Counted from the first letter of the stretch, positions 8,255 to 17,925 are shown. The stretch is 64,000 nucleotides of DNA from Candidatus Endomicrobiellum basalitermitum (GCA_031282525.1 JAITDN010000003.1:248001-312000); one strand, 5' to 3'. The notes: a model not told the origin generated them from the sequence alone. Numbers and translations: made by a program.

Positions 8255-11066
8255 ATTTTTTCATTTCTCCCAAATTTTTCCCAACCTTAACATCAACAAT
8301 TAAAGGAACACTTAAAGCCACAGAATTTTCCATCTTATTTTTTATAATCGAAATTATATCTCTAAGTTCTTCAATTGGAACTTCGAAAAGAAGATCATCA
8401 TGAATCTGTAAAAGCATTATAGATTTATAACCTCTAAACTTAATTTCATTATATATATTTATCATAGCAATCTTTATTATATCTGCAGAACTTCCTTGAA
8501 TTGGAGTATTTAGGACTATTCTTTCAGCAGCACTCCTAACTTGGGTATTCTTTGAATACAGTCCATGTACAAATCTTACTCTCCCATTGATAGTACAAAC
8601 ATATCCATCTCTTGAAGCTTGCTCTATAATTTGATCCATCCATAATTTTACCCCACTGTATCTTTCAAAATATCCATCAATATATTTTCTTGCCTTTGAG
8701 AACGGGATACTTAATTGTCTTGAAAGCCCAAAAGGAGACATTCCATAAATTATACCGAAATTTATTGCTTTCGCTGCTTTCCTCAAATTATCAGGTACAG
8801 ATTCATTTTGAGGAATATTAAAAACTTCTCTGGCTGTCGCACTGTGTACATCTACATTATTCCTAAAAGCTTCCACAAGTTTTTCATCTTGTGAAATATG
8901 AGCTAATACCCTCAAATCAATTTGTGAATAATCAGCAGATAAAAAAATCTTATCATTCTCTGGTATAAACGCTTTCCTAAACTCTCTTCCATAAACAGAT
9001 CTCATAGGGATATTTTGTAAGTTCGGCTCTGTTGACGACAATCGCCCAGTAACAGTTACAGCTTGATTAAAAACAGTATGAATCCTATCCCCGCTACAAG
9101 CGCAATAACTCATTATAGGAGATATATAAGTACTTTTTAACTTTTGGAGCTCTCTGTACTTTAACACCATAGCTGGAAATTCGTAAGACGACAATTCAGT
9201 TAATACTTCTTCATTTGTTGAATAACCGGTTTTAGTCTTTTTGATTATTGGAAGATTGAGTTTATCAAACATTATACGCGAAAGTTGTTTAGTTGAATTA
9301 ATATTGAATTCTACATCCGCTGTTTTATAAATATTATCTTCAATTTCCTCTAATTTAGAAATTACTTTCTCATTAAATTTACTCAAAAAAGACGAATCTA
9401 TTTTTACGCCAGAAATCTCCATTTCTGAAAGAATTTCGATTAAAGGCATCTCTACATCAAAGAAAAGTGATGAAAGCTTTTTCTCTTTTATAAGTAAACT
9501 GAATATTTTATACGCGGCAAAAGATGCCGCTGAAATTGAATTTGCATACCTTGCGTTGTCTTCTACTGAAGAATCTGCAAATGCAAATTTCTTCGTCCCT
9601 CTTCTTAAATAACTATCATCACCTGCTTTAAAATTTAAATACTTTGTTGCAATATAATTTATATCGTTAGGTTTTGCAGGATTTAAGCAATATGAAGCAA
9701 GCATCACATCAAAATATATACCATTTAGTTCAATCTTCAAAATTTTATAAATATTTCTCTCGTGCTTTAAATTATATCCTATTTTTTTTATCCTATTTGA
9801 AGAAAATAATACTGTAAAGATATCTTTAAATTCGTCAATAGCTATTTTAGGAGAATTTAAATCGCTATGTCCAATGGGGAAATAAAAAGCTTTACTTTCA
9901 GTATATAACGATATACCAACAACATATGTTTCTAAAGAGTCAGACAAAGATTTTATTGTTTTCATTGCAAAAATACCTGAACATTCTATCAACTTTGCAA
10001 TTTTAATTGCTTTTTCCTTAGTATTTACAACTTCATTATCAAATTCAAATGGTGTATTTAATATTTTTGAATTAAGAGGTAAAAGTTTTTTATCTTCAGA
10101 ATTTAAAAAATCTATTTCTTGTCTCTCAACATTTGCACCTTCAATAATCGAAGCAATACTATTGCAATCATTTTTCTTTTTCAACTTTTTAATATGAGAT
10201 TCAAAATTTTTGAAATATTGATATGAATATTTTTTAAGAAAACTTTTAAATTCGTATTTTTCAAAAAAAGGAATAGCTTTGTTTACATCCAAATCTCTAC
10301 TTTTAAAATTTTCAAGTTCAAAACTCAAAGGAACATGTTTATTCAAATCCACTAACTTCTTGCTTATTAATGCCTTATCTTTACCATATCTAACTAATTT
10401 CCCTACATTTCCCTCTATAAAATCTAAATTCTGCAAAATATTCTCAAGAGTTCCAAATCTCTTAACAAGTTTAACAGCGGTTTTCTCTCCAATACCCCTT
10501 ATTCCGGGAACATTATCAACGACATCTCCCATCAAAGCAAATACATCTACAAGCTGTTTAGGCATAACTCCATACATTTCCTCAATTTTTTTTGCATCAT
10601 ACATAATATTTTTAGAGTCATTCCAAATTAACACACTCTGTTCTTCTGCCAATTGAGAAATATCTTTATCAGCAGTTACAATAACAGTCTGCATATTAAT
10701 TTTTTTATTGTTCTCAACTACCGTTGCAATTAAATCATCCGCTTCATAACCCTTTATCTCTATTTTTGCCATAGCCAAAGCTTCTACAGCTTCTTTTGCA
10801 ATAGGCATCTGACTTATAAGAGCTTCATCAAGTGAATTTCTATTGGCTTTATAATCTTCAAATATTTCATATCTAAAATTTTTTGATGGATAATCAAAAC
10901 AAACTACAATATAGTCAGGCGTAAAATTGTTTTTAATCTTAAACAGTAGCCTCATAAAACCATAAACTGCATTTATTTGTTGACCACTTGAAGTAAAAAG
11001 TGACGGTAAAGCATGATAAGCTCTGTGAATGTAAGCATTTCCATCTATAACAAAAAATCTTTTCAT
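8211..11066 (-). CDS. polA: DNA polymerase I, proofreading residues degraded
   Basis: DNA polymerase I for gap filling and repair. The N-terminal 5'-3' exonuclease domain (FVIDGNAYIHRAYHALP, EADDLIA, about residues 1-290) and the C-terminal polymerase (motif A DYSQIDLRVLAH, motif B RKAAKAINFG, motif C QIHDDLLFEV) look complete. The middle 3'-5' exonuclease domain has lost its metal ligands: the Asp-x-Glu motif reads FAMKTIKS and the last acidic motif reads RYANSIS, so proofreading is probably absent, as in some other bacterial Pol I enzymes. Length 951 is usual. Upstream of coaE. Confidence 0.96.
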   Translation of the reverse strand: MKRFFVIDGNAYIHRAYHALPSLFTSSGQQINAVYGFMRLLFKIKNNFTPDYIVVCFDYPSKNFRYEIFEDYKANRNSLDEALISQMPIAKEAVEALAMAKIEIKGYEADDLIATVVENNKKINMQTVIVTADKDISQLAEEQSVLIWNDSKNIMYDAKKIEEMYGVMPKQLVDVFALMGDVVDNVPGIRGIGEKTAVKLVKRFGTLENILQNLDFIEGNVGKLVRYGKDKALISKKLVDLNKHVPLSFELENFKSRDLDVNKAIPFFEKYEFKSFLKKYSYQYFKNFESHIKKLKKKNDCNSIASIIEGANVERQEIDFLNSEDKKLLPLNSKILNTPFEFDNEVVNTKEKAIKIAKLIECSGIFAMKTIKSLSDSLETYVVGISLYTESKAFYFPIGHSDLNSPKIAIDEFKDIFTVLFSSNRIKKIGYNLKHERNIYKILKIELNGIYFDVMLASYCLNPAKPNDINYIATKYLNFKAGDDSYLRRGTKKFAFADSSVEDNARYANSISAASFAAYKIFSLLIKEKKLSSLFFDVEMPLIEILSEMEISGVKIDSSFLSKFNEKVISKLEEIEDNIYKTADVEFNINSTKQLSRIMFDKLNLPIIKKTKTGYSTNEEVLTELSSYEFPAMVLKYRELQKLKSTYISPIMSYCACSGDRIHTVFNQAVTVTGRLSSTEPNLQNIPMRSVYGREFRKAFIPENDKIFLSADYSQIDLRVLAHISQDEKLVEAFRNNVDVHSATAREVFNIPQNESVPDNLRKAAKAINFGIIYGMSPFGLSRQLSIPFSKARKYIDGYFERYSGVKLWMDQIIEQASRDGYVCTINGRVRFVHGLYSKNTQVRSAAERIVLNTPIQGSSADIIKIAMINIYNEIKFRGYKSIMLLQIHDDLLFEVPIEELRDIISIIKNKMENSVALSVPLIVDVKVGKNLGEMKKYDNRINRGNCYWEE

Positions 11067-11131
11067 ACATTTTAAAACTGCAATTCTATTCCTGACTATC
11101 CAATAATTAAAAAGATAATTAGCTTAATCTA

Positions 11132-12049
11132 TTATATAAGCTGAGCTTCTATATAGTTTTGTGCACTTATAGCAGCCTGGGCTCCGTCAGATGTAGCCGT
11201 CACAATTTGCCTTAATTGTTTTTTCCTTATATCGCCACATGCAAAAATACCAGGGATAAAAGTATTCATATCTTCATCTGTAACAATGTACTTCGCTTTA
11301 TCAACCATAACATCTGGAAGAAATAAAGTATTTGGAATTAACCCTATAAAAACAAAAATACCATTTGTATTTAAATACTTATTTTCATGAGTTTTTATAT
11401 TGTTTATTACTACTCTTTCAATAGAATCTTTTCCTAAGACTTCCTTAACTGTACTGTTATACAACACCGAAATATTTTTGCATAGTGCCACTCTTTCCTT
11501 AAGAATCTTCATCGCTCTTAAATCATTTCTCCTATGAATAACAGTTACCTTTTTTGCAAATTTAGATAGATAAACAGCTTCCTGAATTGCAGAGTCCCCC
11601 CCTCCTATAACTAACACATCTTTATTCCTATAAAAAGGAGCATCACACACAGCGCAGAAAGATACGCCTTTACCAATAAATTTTGATTCCCCAGGCACGT
11701 TCATTTTCTTTATAAGCGTTCCAGCAGCTATAATAATAGTTTTAGTTTCATAAGTTAAGTTTTTGGTAATTACTTTTTTTAAAAAACAGTTATATTCAAT
11801 AGCAATAACTTCATCATAGATTAATTCTACGTTACAATCCTTTATCTGCTTCTCAAGTCTTACAGCAAGATCAAAACCACTAATCCCTTCGCCAAATCCC
11901 GGATAATTCTCAATCGTATCAGTCATTAACATTTGACCACCACAAGCATTTTTTTCTACAAGCAACATTTTCAATCTTGCCCTTAAAGCATAAATTGTTG
12001 CTGACAACCCACTAGGACCTCCTCCAATAACAATAACATCATAAATCAT
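11132..12049 (-). CDS. trxB: Thioredoxin reductase
   Basis: FAD- and NADPH-dependent reductase of thioredoxin. It has the N-terminal FAD motif GGGPSGLSA, the redox-active CAVC followed by DAPFY, the NADPH-binding VIGGGDSAIQEA, and the C-terminal GIFACGDIR FAD-binding block. Length 305 is normal. It follows trxA by 9 nt on the same strand, so enzyme and substrate are made together; this couple feeds disulfide reduction and the anaerobic oxidant defence. Confidence 0.96.
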   Translation of the reverse strand: MIYDVIVIGGGPSGLSATIYALRARLKMLLVEKNACGGQMLMTDTIENYPGFGEGISGFDLAVRLEKQIKDCNVELIYDEVIAIEYNCFLKKVITKNLTYETKTIIIAAGTLIKKMNVPGESKFIGKGVSFCAVCDAPFYRNKDVLVIGGGDSAIQEAVYLSKFAKKVTVIHRRNDLRAMKILKERVALCKNISVLYNSTVKEVLGKDSIERVVINNIKTHENKYLNTNGIFVFIGLIPNTLFLPDVMVDKAKYIVTDEDMNTFIPGIFACGDIRKKQLRQIVTATSDGAQAAISAQNYIEAQLI

Positions 12050-12058
12050 AATAAATCC

Positions 12059-12433
12059 TTAATCTATAAGAAGGGCAATATCAATAATTTTCTTTATTTC
12101 ATTTTTAGGTTTAAATCCCACTATCTTTTGCAAAGGAGAACCATTTTTAAACAAAATCAAACACGGGATGGATGTAATTTGGAATCTCGTTGATAAAGAC
12201 ATATTTTCATCAGTGTTCACCTTAGCTATTTTTACTATACCTTTATATTCTAAAGAAAGTTCTTCAATAACCGGACTTAGCATTTTACATGGACCACACC
12301 ATAGAGCCCAAAAATCAACCAATACCGGTAAAACTTCAGATAAAACTTCTTGTGAAAAATTACCTTCATTAACTTCTAAAACTTCAGATAAAACTTCTTG
12401 TGAAAAATTATTTTTATCAACTTCAGTCGTCAT
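12059..12433 (-). CDS. trxA: Thioredoxin with duplicated N-terminal segment
   Basis: Small cytoplasmic disulfide reductase; active site WCGPC at about residues 45-49 (the family usually has it near 30-35). The shift is caused by an in-frame tandem duplication: NFSQEVLSEVL occurs twice 16 residues apart, before PVLVDFWA. The real ATG is 12433, placed by a GGGAGGAG ribosome site; the ORF track starts five codons early. The core fold after the duplication is normal and ends with the usual helix. Directly upstream of trxB. Whether the extra 16 residues disturb the first strand and helix is unknown. Confidence 0.94.
   Translation of the reverse strand: MTTEVDKNNFSQEVLSEVLEVNEGNFSQEVLSEVLPVLVDFWALWCGPCKMLSPVIEELSLEYKGIVKIAKVNTDENMSLSTRFQITSIPCLILFKNGSPLQKIVGFKPKNEIKKIIDIALLID
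12329..12410 (-). repeat. Tandem duplication inside trxA (48-nt period, 34-nt exact copies)
   Basis: The 34-nt stretch at 12329-12362 recurs exactly at 12377-12410. The 48-nt period equals 16 codons, so the frame is kept. Identical copies in a genome this AT-rich point to a recent slippage or unequal-exchange event. Confidence 0.95.
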
Positions 12434-12482
12434 AAAATCTCCTCCCATCTGTTAAGTTCTATAAAACTTTAAATACACGTCA

Positions 12483-13427
12483 TCAACAGAAACGATCACC
12501 CACCGAAAGTTGTCTACCTTGAATAAAACTCCAAGAACACATAACAGATTTATTTTCAAGCTTTATTCTTACAACTAAAATCTTTCCAACAACACATGCT
12601 ACCGTAAAACCCCTATTCTTCTCTAAAGAACATACAACCCCAAAATCATCATTTAAAGAATCTTTGTCAAATATTTCTATTTCAACAAATTTAATTCTTT
12701 TACCTGTAAGTTTACCAAAAGAAACCATCGAGTACACTCCAGGCCAAAGATATAAACCTCTAAATTTATTGTACACAACGCTAGCACTTTTATTCCAGTT
12801 AATTAAACCACTTTCCTTCTTTAAAGGTGGAGCAAAACTCGGTACTCCAATTTGAGGTATCACATTATATTTTCCGCTTTTAAGAAACTCAAGAGTTTTA
12901 TTCATAACAACTATGCCTAAAGGAATAAGCTTACTAAATAAAGTTTCAGCAGTATCGTTTATATCTATAACAAGCTTTTCTTGAATTATTATATCACCAT
13001 TATCAAGACCATCTCCAATACAGAAAGAAGATACACCTGTCTCAGTTTCTCCATTGCACAAAGCGTATTGAACTGGAGATGCCCCTCTTAACTTAGGAAG
13101 AAGTGAAAAATGTATATTAAAAGTTTTGTATTTAGGAAGATTGAAAACACTCCTTGAAATAAGTTTGCCATACGATACAACGACACCTACATCCGCATCA
13201 AAACTTTTTATTTCTTTAATAATATTATCAGTAAATTCTTCAACCTGTATAAAATTAACATTATTTTTTATAGCACAAACTTTAACCGCAGGGGCAATAA
13301 ACTTTTGCCCTCTAAATGCAGGCTTATCAGGCTTTGTAATAACTAAAATTTCATGATTATTTTTATACAACGCCTCAAGATAGTATCTTGAAACAATAGA
13401 TGTGCCGAAAAACAATATTTTCACCAA
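12483..13427 (-). CDS. fmt: Methionyl-tRNA formyltransferase
   Basis: Formylates initiator Met-tRNA for translation start. The N-terminal Rossmann-like domain has FNIHFSLLPKLRGASPV, with the catalytic Asn and His, and GDGLDNGDII, with the Asp of the formyl-transfer site; the C-terminal OB-like domain follows. Length 314 is standard. It overlaps def by 7 nt; def-fmt pairing is common because one adds and the other removes the formyl group. Confidence 0.96.
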   Translation of the reverse strand: MVKILFFGTSIVSRYYLEALYKNNHEILVITKPDKPAFRGQKFIAPAVKVCAIKNNVNFIQVEEFTDNIIKEIKSFDADVGVVVSYGKLISRSVFNLPKYKTFNIHFSLLPKLRGASPVQYALCNGETETGVSSFCIGDGLDNGDIIIQEKLVIDINDTAETLFSKLIPLGIVVMNKTLEFLKSGKYNVIPQIGVPSFAPPLKKESGLINWNKSASVVYNKFRGLYLWPGVYSMVSFGKLTGKRIKFVEIEIFDKDSLNDDFGVVCSLEKNRGFTVACVVGKILVVRIKLENKSVMCSWSFIQGRQLSVGDRFC

Positions 13428-13930
13428 TTGCCTGCATTTCTATTTCTTTTTATTTTTTTTTCAATAAATCTTCTTTTCCATTCCGGAAGATAATCTATAA
13501 AGAGTTTTGCATCTAGATGATCCACTTCATGTTGAATAGCAATCGAAAACAAACTCTGCACTTCAATTTCTAATTCTTCACCATTTAAATTCGTATATTG
13601 AACAACAATCCCATCATGACGCTTTACATTTTCATAAAAACCTGGGAAAGAGAGGCATCCTTCTCTTCCAGATATTTTGTTTTCATCGCATGAAACAATA
13701 ACAGGGTTTATCATAACACTTGGCGATTTTTTATTTAAATCCACATCAATAATGCAAAGTCTTAACGACACTCCTATCTGAGGAGCAGCCAAACCAACCC
13801 CATGAGCTGAATACATCGTTTCAAGCATATTGCAAGCAAGTTTTTTTATACCATCATCAACTTTTAAAATGACCTTTGCTTTTTCTCTTAAAATGGGATC
13901 GCCATATTTTTTTATTTCAAATATTGCCAT
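13421..13930 (-). CDS. def: Peptide deformylase
   Basis: Metalloenzyme that removes the N-formyl group from new proteins. The three motifs are present: GVGLAAPQIG, EGCLSFPG (metal Cys) and QHEVDHLDA (metal His residues and catalytic Glu). Length 169 is usual. First gene of a def-fmt pair; the region upstream to tRNA-Val has no gene. Confidence 0.97.
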   Translation of the reverse strand: MAIFEIKKYGDPILREKAKVILKVDDGIKKLACNMLETMYSAHGVGLAAPQIGVSLRLCIIDVDLNKKSPSVMINPVIVSCDENKISGREGCLSFPGFYENVKRHDGIVVQYTNLNGEELEIEVQSLFSIAIQHEVDHLDAKLFIDYLPEWKRRFIEKKIKRNRNAGNW

Positions 13931-14206
13931 AAAACAAATATCAGATAAGATATCTTAAAATGTAAAAATTCTAAACATTACACACACTAAAGATAAAGAA
14001 ATTAATCATCATCTTATAATTTTTTATAATTACTATTTAACTTTCCAAGACTCATATCTCAGATTATTTATAATATTAAAAAATATATCACTATTTTCAA
14101 ATCCACTTACATGAGTTAACAAAAATAAATTGCACAATTAATAATATAAAGTTTTAATTACTACACATACTAGAATTTATAAATTATTTTCAATATTTTA
14201 CAACAA

Positions 14207-14279
14207 TAGGCAGTGCAGGATTTGAACCTGCGACCTTTTCTTTGTAAGAGAAATGCTCTTCCATCTGAGCTAACTGCCT
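14207..14279 (-). tRNA. tRNA-Val (anticodon TAC)
   Basis: The minus strand folds as a full cloverleaf: acceptor AGGCAGT/ACTGCCT, D arm GCTC...GAGC, anticodon stem TTTCT/AGAAA with loop CTTACAA (anticodon TAC), T arm GCAGG-TTCAAAT-CCTGC, discriminator A. The 3' CCA is not encoded (TTG follows), so a CCA-adding enzyme is needed. Confidence 0.96.
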
Positions 14280-14285
14280 ACTTAT

Positions 14286-14314
14286 ATCCTATTAACAAAT
14301 TAAAAATATGTCAA
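14286..14314 (-). promoter_or_regulatory. Promoter of tRNA-Val
   Basis: A perfect -35 TTGACA and -10 TAGGAT are separated by 17 nt on the minus strand. The -10 ends 6 nt before the tRNA 5' end, so transcription starts almost at the mature end. This matches the layout of the tRNA-Arg promoter elsewhere in the window. Confidence 0.75.
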
Positions 14315-14348
14315 AAAAATATCGCAAAGTGGTTGGCTATTTAGCTAC

Positions 14349-14374
14349 AAAAAGAAAGTTTAAAAAACCTTCTT
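14349..14374 (-). terminator. Terminator after purB
   Basis: On the minus strand a 10-bp stem with one G-T pair (AAGAAGGTTT/AAACTTTCTT), a 3-nt loop and a following TTT run lies 60 nt past the purB stop. It separates the pur genes from the tRNA-Val promoter. Confidence 0.6.
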
Positions 14375-14435
14375 AATTATAATATTTAAATTTTTTCCAT
14401 ACATACAAATTCTATATATTTCATTTTTAAATCAT

Positions 14436-15728
14436 TTATTTAAAAACTCGCTTAAAAATATAATCAACATTTTTAAACTGCGAATTAATATCACAATCTC
14501 TTTTTATTTCCTCTACAGTCAAATTTTTCTTCATATCTTGATTCCTTAGACACGCTTCCTCTATAGTTATTTTATTATCTCTTGCATCAAAGGCCACAGC
14601 CTGAACTATATTATAAGCATTTTCTCTTGAAATCCCTTTATCTACAAGAGAAAGTAACAATGTACCCGAAAAGATAACATTTTTTGTTTTATCTAAATTT
14701 ATTTGCATATTTTCAGGATAAACGTTAAGTCCTGACAATAAAATCTGCATTCTAACAAGCATATAATGTAAAATTATAGAAGCGTCTGGAAACATAATCC
14801 TTTCCGTAGAAGAATGACTTATATCCCGTTCATGCCATAGCGCAATATTTTCCATTGCGGTCAGGGTATATCCTCTAAGAACTCTTGACAACCCACATAT
14901 ATTTTCAGAGATTATTGGATTTCTTTTGTGAGGCATTGCTGATGAACCTTTTTGTCCTTTTGTAAAAGGTTCTTCGACTTCTGATAATTCAGTCCTTTGC
15001 AAATGTCTTATTTCCATTGCAATTCTCTCAAGAACAGCACCTACATGAGCAAGCATAGAAAAATAAATTGAATATCTATCGCGCGGAATAATTTGTGTTG
15101 ATACGGATTCTGCTTTTAAGTCCATTTTTTGACATACATATTCCTCAATTCTCGGATCTAAATTTGCCATAGTACCTACGGCACCAGAAACTTTACCATA
15201 ACTTACGGTTTCAAGAGCAAAATTAAGTCTATCCAAAGACCTCAAAACTTCACAATACCAAGAAGCCACCTTTAATCCAAACGTCATTGGTTCTGCATGA
15301 ACACCATGTGTTCTTCCCATTACGGGAGTCATTTTGTATTTATTAGCCAACTCACGTATTATAACGGCTAACTTTTTAGTTTCATCAATAAGTAAATTTG
15401 TCGCTTGTTTAAGTTGCGCTCCAGTAGCAGTATCTAAAACATCAGAAGACGTCATACCAAGATGCAAAAACCTACTATCAGGGCCTATAGTTTCAGAAAC
15501 AGCAGTCAAAAAAGATATCACATCGTGTTTGACAGTAAGTTCAATTTCATTAATTCTCTTAATGTTGATCTTAGCTTTTCGTTTTATTGTATCTACAGCC
15601 TCTTGAGGAACTTTGCAAAATTTTGACATAGCTTCAACAGCAAAAATTTCAACTTCAAGCATTTTCTTGAATCTATTCTCATCTGACCAAATTTCAATCA
15701 TTTCAGGCTTACTATAACGCGGTATCAT
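14436..15728 (-). CDS. purB: Adenylosuccinate lyase
   Basis: Acts twice in purine synthesis: SAICAR to AICAR and adenylosuccinate to AMP, releasing fumarate. The fumarase-superfamily signature GSSAMPHKRNPI is intact, with HLGMTSSDVLDT and GRTHGVHAEP holding the catalytic His residues. Length 430 is normal. It is the last gene of the long pur/pyr run, 390 nt after purN, and is followed by a terminator. Confidence 0.97.
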   Translation of the reverse strand: MIPRYSKPEMIEIWSDENRFKKMLEVEIFAVEAMSKFCKVPQEAVDTIKRKAKINIKRINEIELTVKHDVISFLTAVSETIGPDSRFLHLGMTSSDVLDTATGAQLKQATNLLIDETKKLAVIIRELANKYKMTPVMGRTHGVHAEPMTFGLKVASWYCEVLRSLDRLNFALETVSYGKVSGAVGTMANLDPRIEEYVCQKMDLKAESVSTQIIPRDRYSIYFSMLAHVGAVLERIAMEIRHLQRTELSEVEEPFTKGQKGSSAMPHKRNPIISENICGLSRVLRGYTLTAMENIALWHERDISHSSTERIMFPDASIILHYMLVRMQILLSGLNVYPENMQINLDKTKNVIFSGTLLLSLVDKGISRENAYNIVQAVAFDARDNKITIEEACLRNQDMKKNLTVEEIKRDCDINSQFKNVDYIFKRVFK

Positions 15729-16118
15729 ATCTTTTACCTCTTTTCCAATTCTAACTTCAAATTTTCTGTTTTTATTATATTCAATACTAAAATTTATAGT
15801 CTTATAGGTCCAAATAACACTCTAAAATCGTAACTATATAAAAATAACTTTTAAATTTCACAGTATAGGGTTAAGACTATTCAAAAAACATAATCATTCT
15901 GTTAACGTATTAAGATAATTTGCGTTATCATTTTTCTTCAGTAAAAATTTTCTAAAGCTCTAAAAATATTAATTAAGAATTAATATTTTTATCGATCTAC
16001 AGTTACATTGTTGACTTTGCATACTAAAACTCACTTCACAAAATTACTATACAAGCAAATATTTCTAAAACTCTCTTCATATTACTATATTCAAAAACCA
16101 TTACAGCAACCTACAAAT
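15729..16118. other. 390-nt spacer between purN and purB with a long palindrome
   Basis: No gene or remnant was found. The one clear structure is a 14-bp perfect inverted repeat with a 3-nt loop at 15961-15991 (TAAAAATATTAATT arms), wholly A/T. It could act as a weak two-way terminator after purMN or as a protein-binding palindrome; sequence alone does not decide. Confidence 0.5.
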
Positions 16119-16724
16119 TTAAAGACTTTTATTTAAATCATCTATCAAAATCTTTATAGCTTCAGGGTATATTTTATGCTCTACAGCTAAAACTTTTCTT
16201 GCTATATCCTGTGGTGTATCGCTATTAAGAACCTTGACTTTTTTCTGTATTATTATCTTCCCTGTATCATAATTTTCATCTACAAGATGTACTGTTGCAC
16301 CAGATACTGTCTCTCCTGATTCTATAATAGCTTCATGGACATGATGACCATACATCCCCTTTCCTCCGAATTTAGGTAAAAGAGCTGGATGTATATTCAA
16401 AATCTTGTTACGATAATTTTCTATTATTTTTTGACCTATAATTTTTAAATAACCAGCAAGACAGACAATATCTACTTTCATATTCTTAAGTTCCGCAAAT
16501 ATAGCACTATTAAAAGATTCTTCACTTCTAAAACTCTTTCTTTCTAAGCAAACAGATTTTATATTCTCTTTTTTTGCTCTTTTAAGTGCGTAAGCACCAG
16601 GATTATTTGAAATTACTAAAACGACTTTTGCCAACATCTTTAAAATTCCATCACTAGTAGAATCTATTATAGATTGTAAATTTGACCCATCACCAGATAC
16701 CAAAACTCCGAGACTTTTTATCAT
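16119..16724 (-). CDS. purN: Phosphoribosylglycinamide formyltransferase
   Basis: Third step of purine synthesis: formylates GAR with 10-formyl-THF. It shows the N-terminal GDGSNLQSI phosphate-binding turn, the NIHPALLPKFGG catalytic block (Asn and His) and ATVHLVDENYDTG with the catalytic Asp. Length 201 is normal. Its start overlaps the end of purM by 4 nt, so the two are translationally coupled. Confidence 0.96.
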   Translation of the reverse strand: MIKSLGVLVSGDGSNLQSIIDSTSDGILKMLAKVVLVISNNPGAYALKRAKKENIKSVCLERKSFRSEESFNSAIFAELKNMKVDIVCLAGYLKIIGQKIIENYRNKILNIHPALLPKFGGKGMYGHHVHEAIIESGETVSGATVHLVDENYDTGKIIIQKKVKVLNSDTPQDIARKVLAVEHKIYPEAIKILIDDLNKSL

Positions 16725-17689
16725 ACAAGCTCAACGCCTCTTTCGCCTTTTTTAACATAACCTATAACTTTAGCACCTTTAAAAAATTTTTCAATCTTCG
16801 AAGCAGCTTCAGAACATACTATCAAAATCATACCTATTCCCATATTTAGAGTTCTGTAAATATCTGTTTCTGGAACATTACCTTTAGTTTGAATAATTTT
16901 AAAAATTTCAGGGACTTTCCATGATTTTTTTTCAATAACAACCCTAATATCTTTCTTTTGAGGTAAAATTCTACTTATTTTATCGTAAAAACTACCACCG
17001 GTAATATGAGTTATACCAACTATATTTTGTATACTTGAATTGAATTTTTTAATAGCTGAAAGAATTTCCTTGACATAAATTTTTGTAGGTGCAAGAAGCC
17101 GTTTTGAATATTTTTTTAACTCATCATCCGAGAAAATTTTTCTTATAAGAGAATAACCATTTGAATGAGGACCACTTGATGGTAGCCCTATTACAACATT
17201 TCCTGATTTTATTTTACTTCCGTTAATTTCTTTTCCCTTCTCAACTATACCTACTGAAAAACCAGCTAAATCGTACTCTCCATCCTTATAAAATCCTGGC
17301 ATTTCAGCAGTTTCCCCACCAATAAGTTGTGAATCTGACAATTCACATCCTTTAGCTATACCCTCAATGACACGTTCTGCTTGTTCTACATCCAGTTTTC
17401 CGCAGGCAAAGTAATCTAAAAAGAAAAGAGGTCTAGCTCCTACACATACTATATCATTAACATTCATTGCAACCAAATCTATTCCAACAGTATCATGTTT
17501 ATTAAATGTAAATGCAAGTTTTAATTTTGTACCTACACCGTCAGTTGAACTAACAAGATTATATTTTGTCCCTAAGATAGGAAACAATCCTCCAAAACCA
17601 CCAATTTTTGGAAGCTTCTTTTTAAGTCGTTTTACAAGTTCATTCCCTGCATCAATATTAACACCAGCCTCATTGTACATAATAGACAT
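16721..17689 (-). CDS. purM: Phosphoribosylformylglycinamidine cyclo-ligase
   Basis: AIR synthetase, which closes the imidazole ring using ATP (fifth step of purine synthesis). The substrate loop (DGVGTKLKLAF), the IVCVGARPLFFLDYFACG block and the GLPSSGPHSNGYSLIRK motif are typical. The ORF track begins at 17698, but an AGGAG site is flush against that ATG and is 9 nt before the ATG at 17689, which I prefer (MSIMYNEAGV, 322 residues). It is upstream of purN with a 4-nt overlap. Confidence 0.95.
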   Translation of the reverse strand: MSIMYNEAGVNIDAGNELVKRLKKKLPKIGGFGGLFPILGTKYNLVSSTDGVGTKLKLAFTFNKHDTVGIDLVAMNVNDIVCVGARPLFFLDYFACGKLDVEQAERVIEGIAKGCELSDSQLIGGETAEMPGFYKDGEYDLAGFSVGIVEKGKEINGSKIKSGNVVIGLPSSGPHSNGYSLIRKIFSDDELKKYSKRLLAPTKIYVKEILSAIKKFNSSIQNIVGITHITGGSFYDKISRILPQKKDIRVVIEKKSWKVPEIFKIIQTKGNVPETDIYRTLNMGIGMILIVCSEAASKIEKFFKGAKVIGYVKKGERGVELV

Positions 17690-17925
17690 ATCAATCATCT
17701 CCTATCATAATATCATATACAAAATTTGTACTTTAGCTAAAACAACAATGTAGTAATCACTATTTATTTAAATCTAACTTTTTTTGAAACTCAAAAAAAA
17801 TCTATAACTGCAGATTACACGCAAACTTTGAAGTAATAAATAACATAATAACTTTTGTAATTTTAACTCAAAATTTACACTTTACAAGTCAATAAGTATG
17901 AATAAACTTCCCATACACATACATA

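Noticed and set aside
10279-10656. 125-codon plus-strand ORF inside polA
   Set aside because: Antisense shadow of the 5' exonuclease domain; no coding signature.
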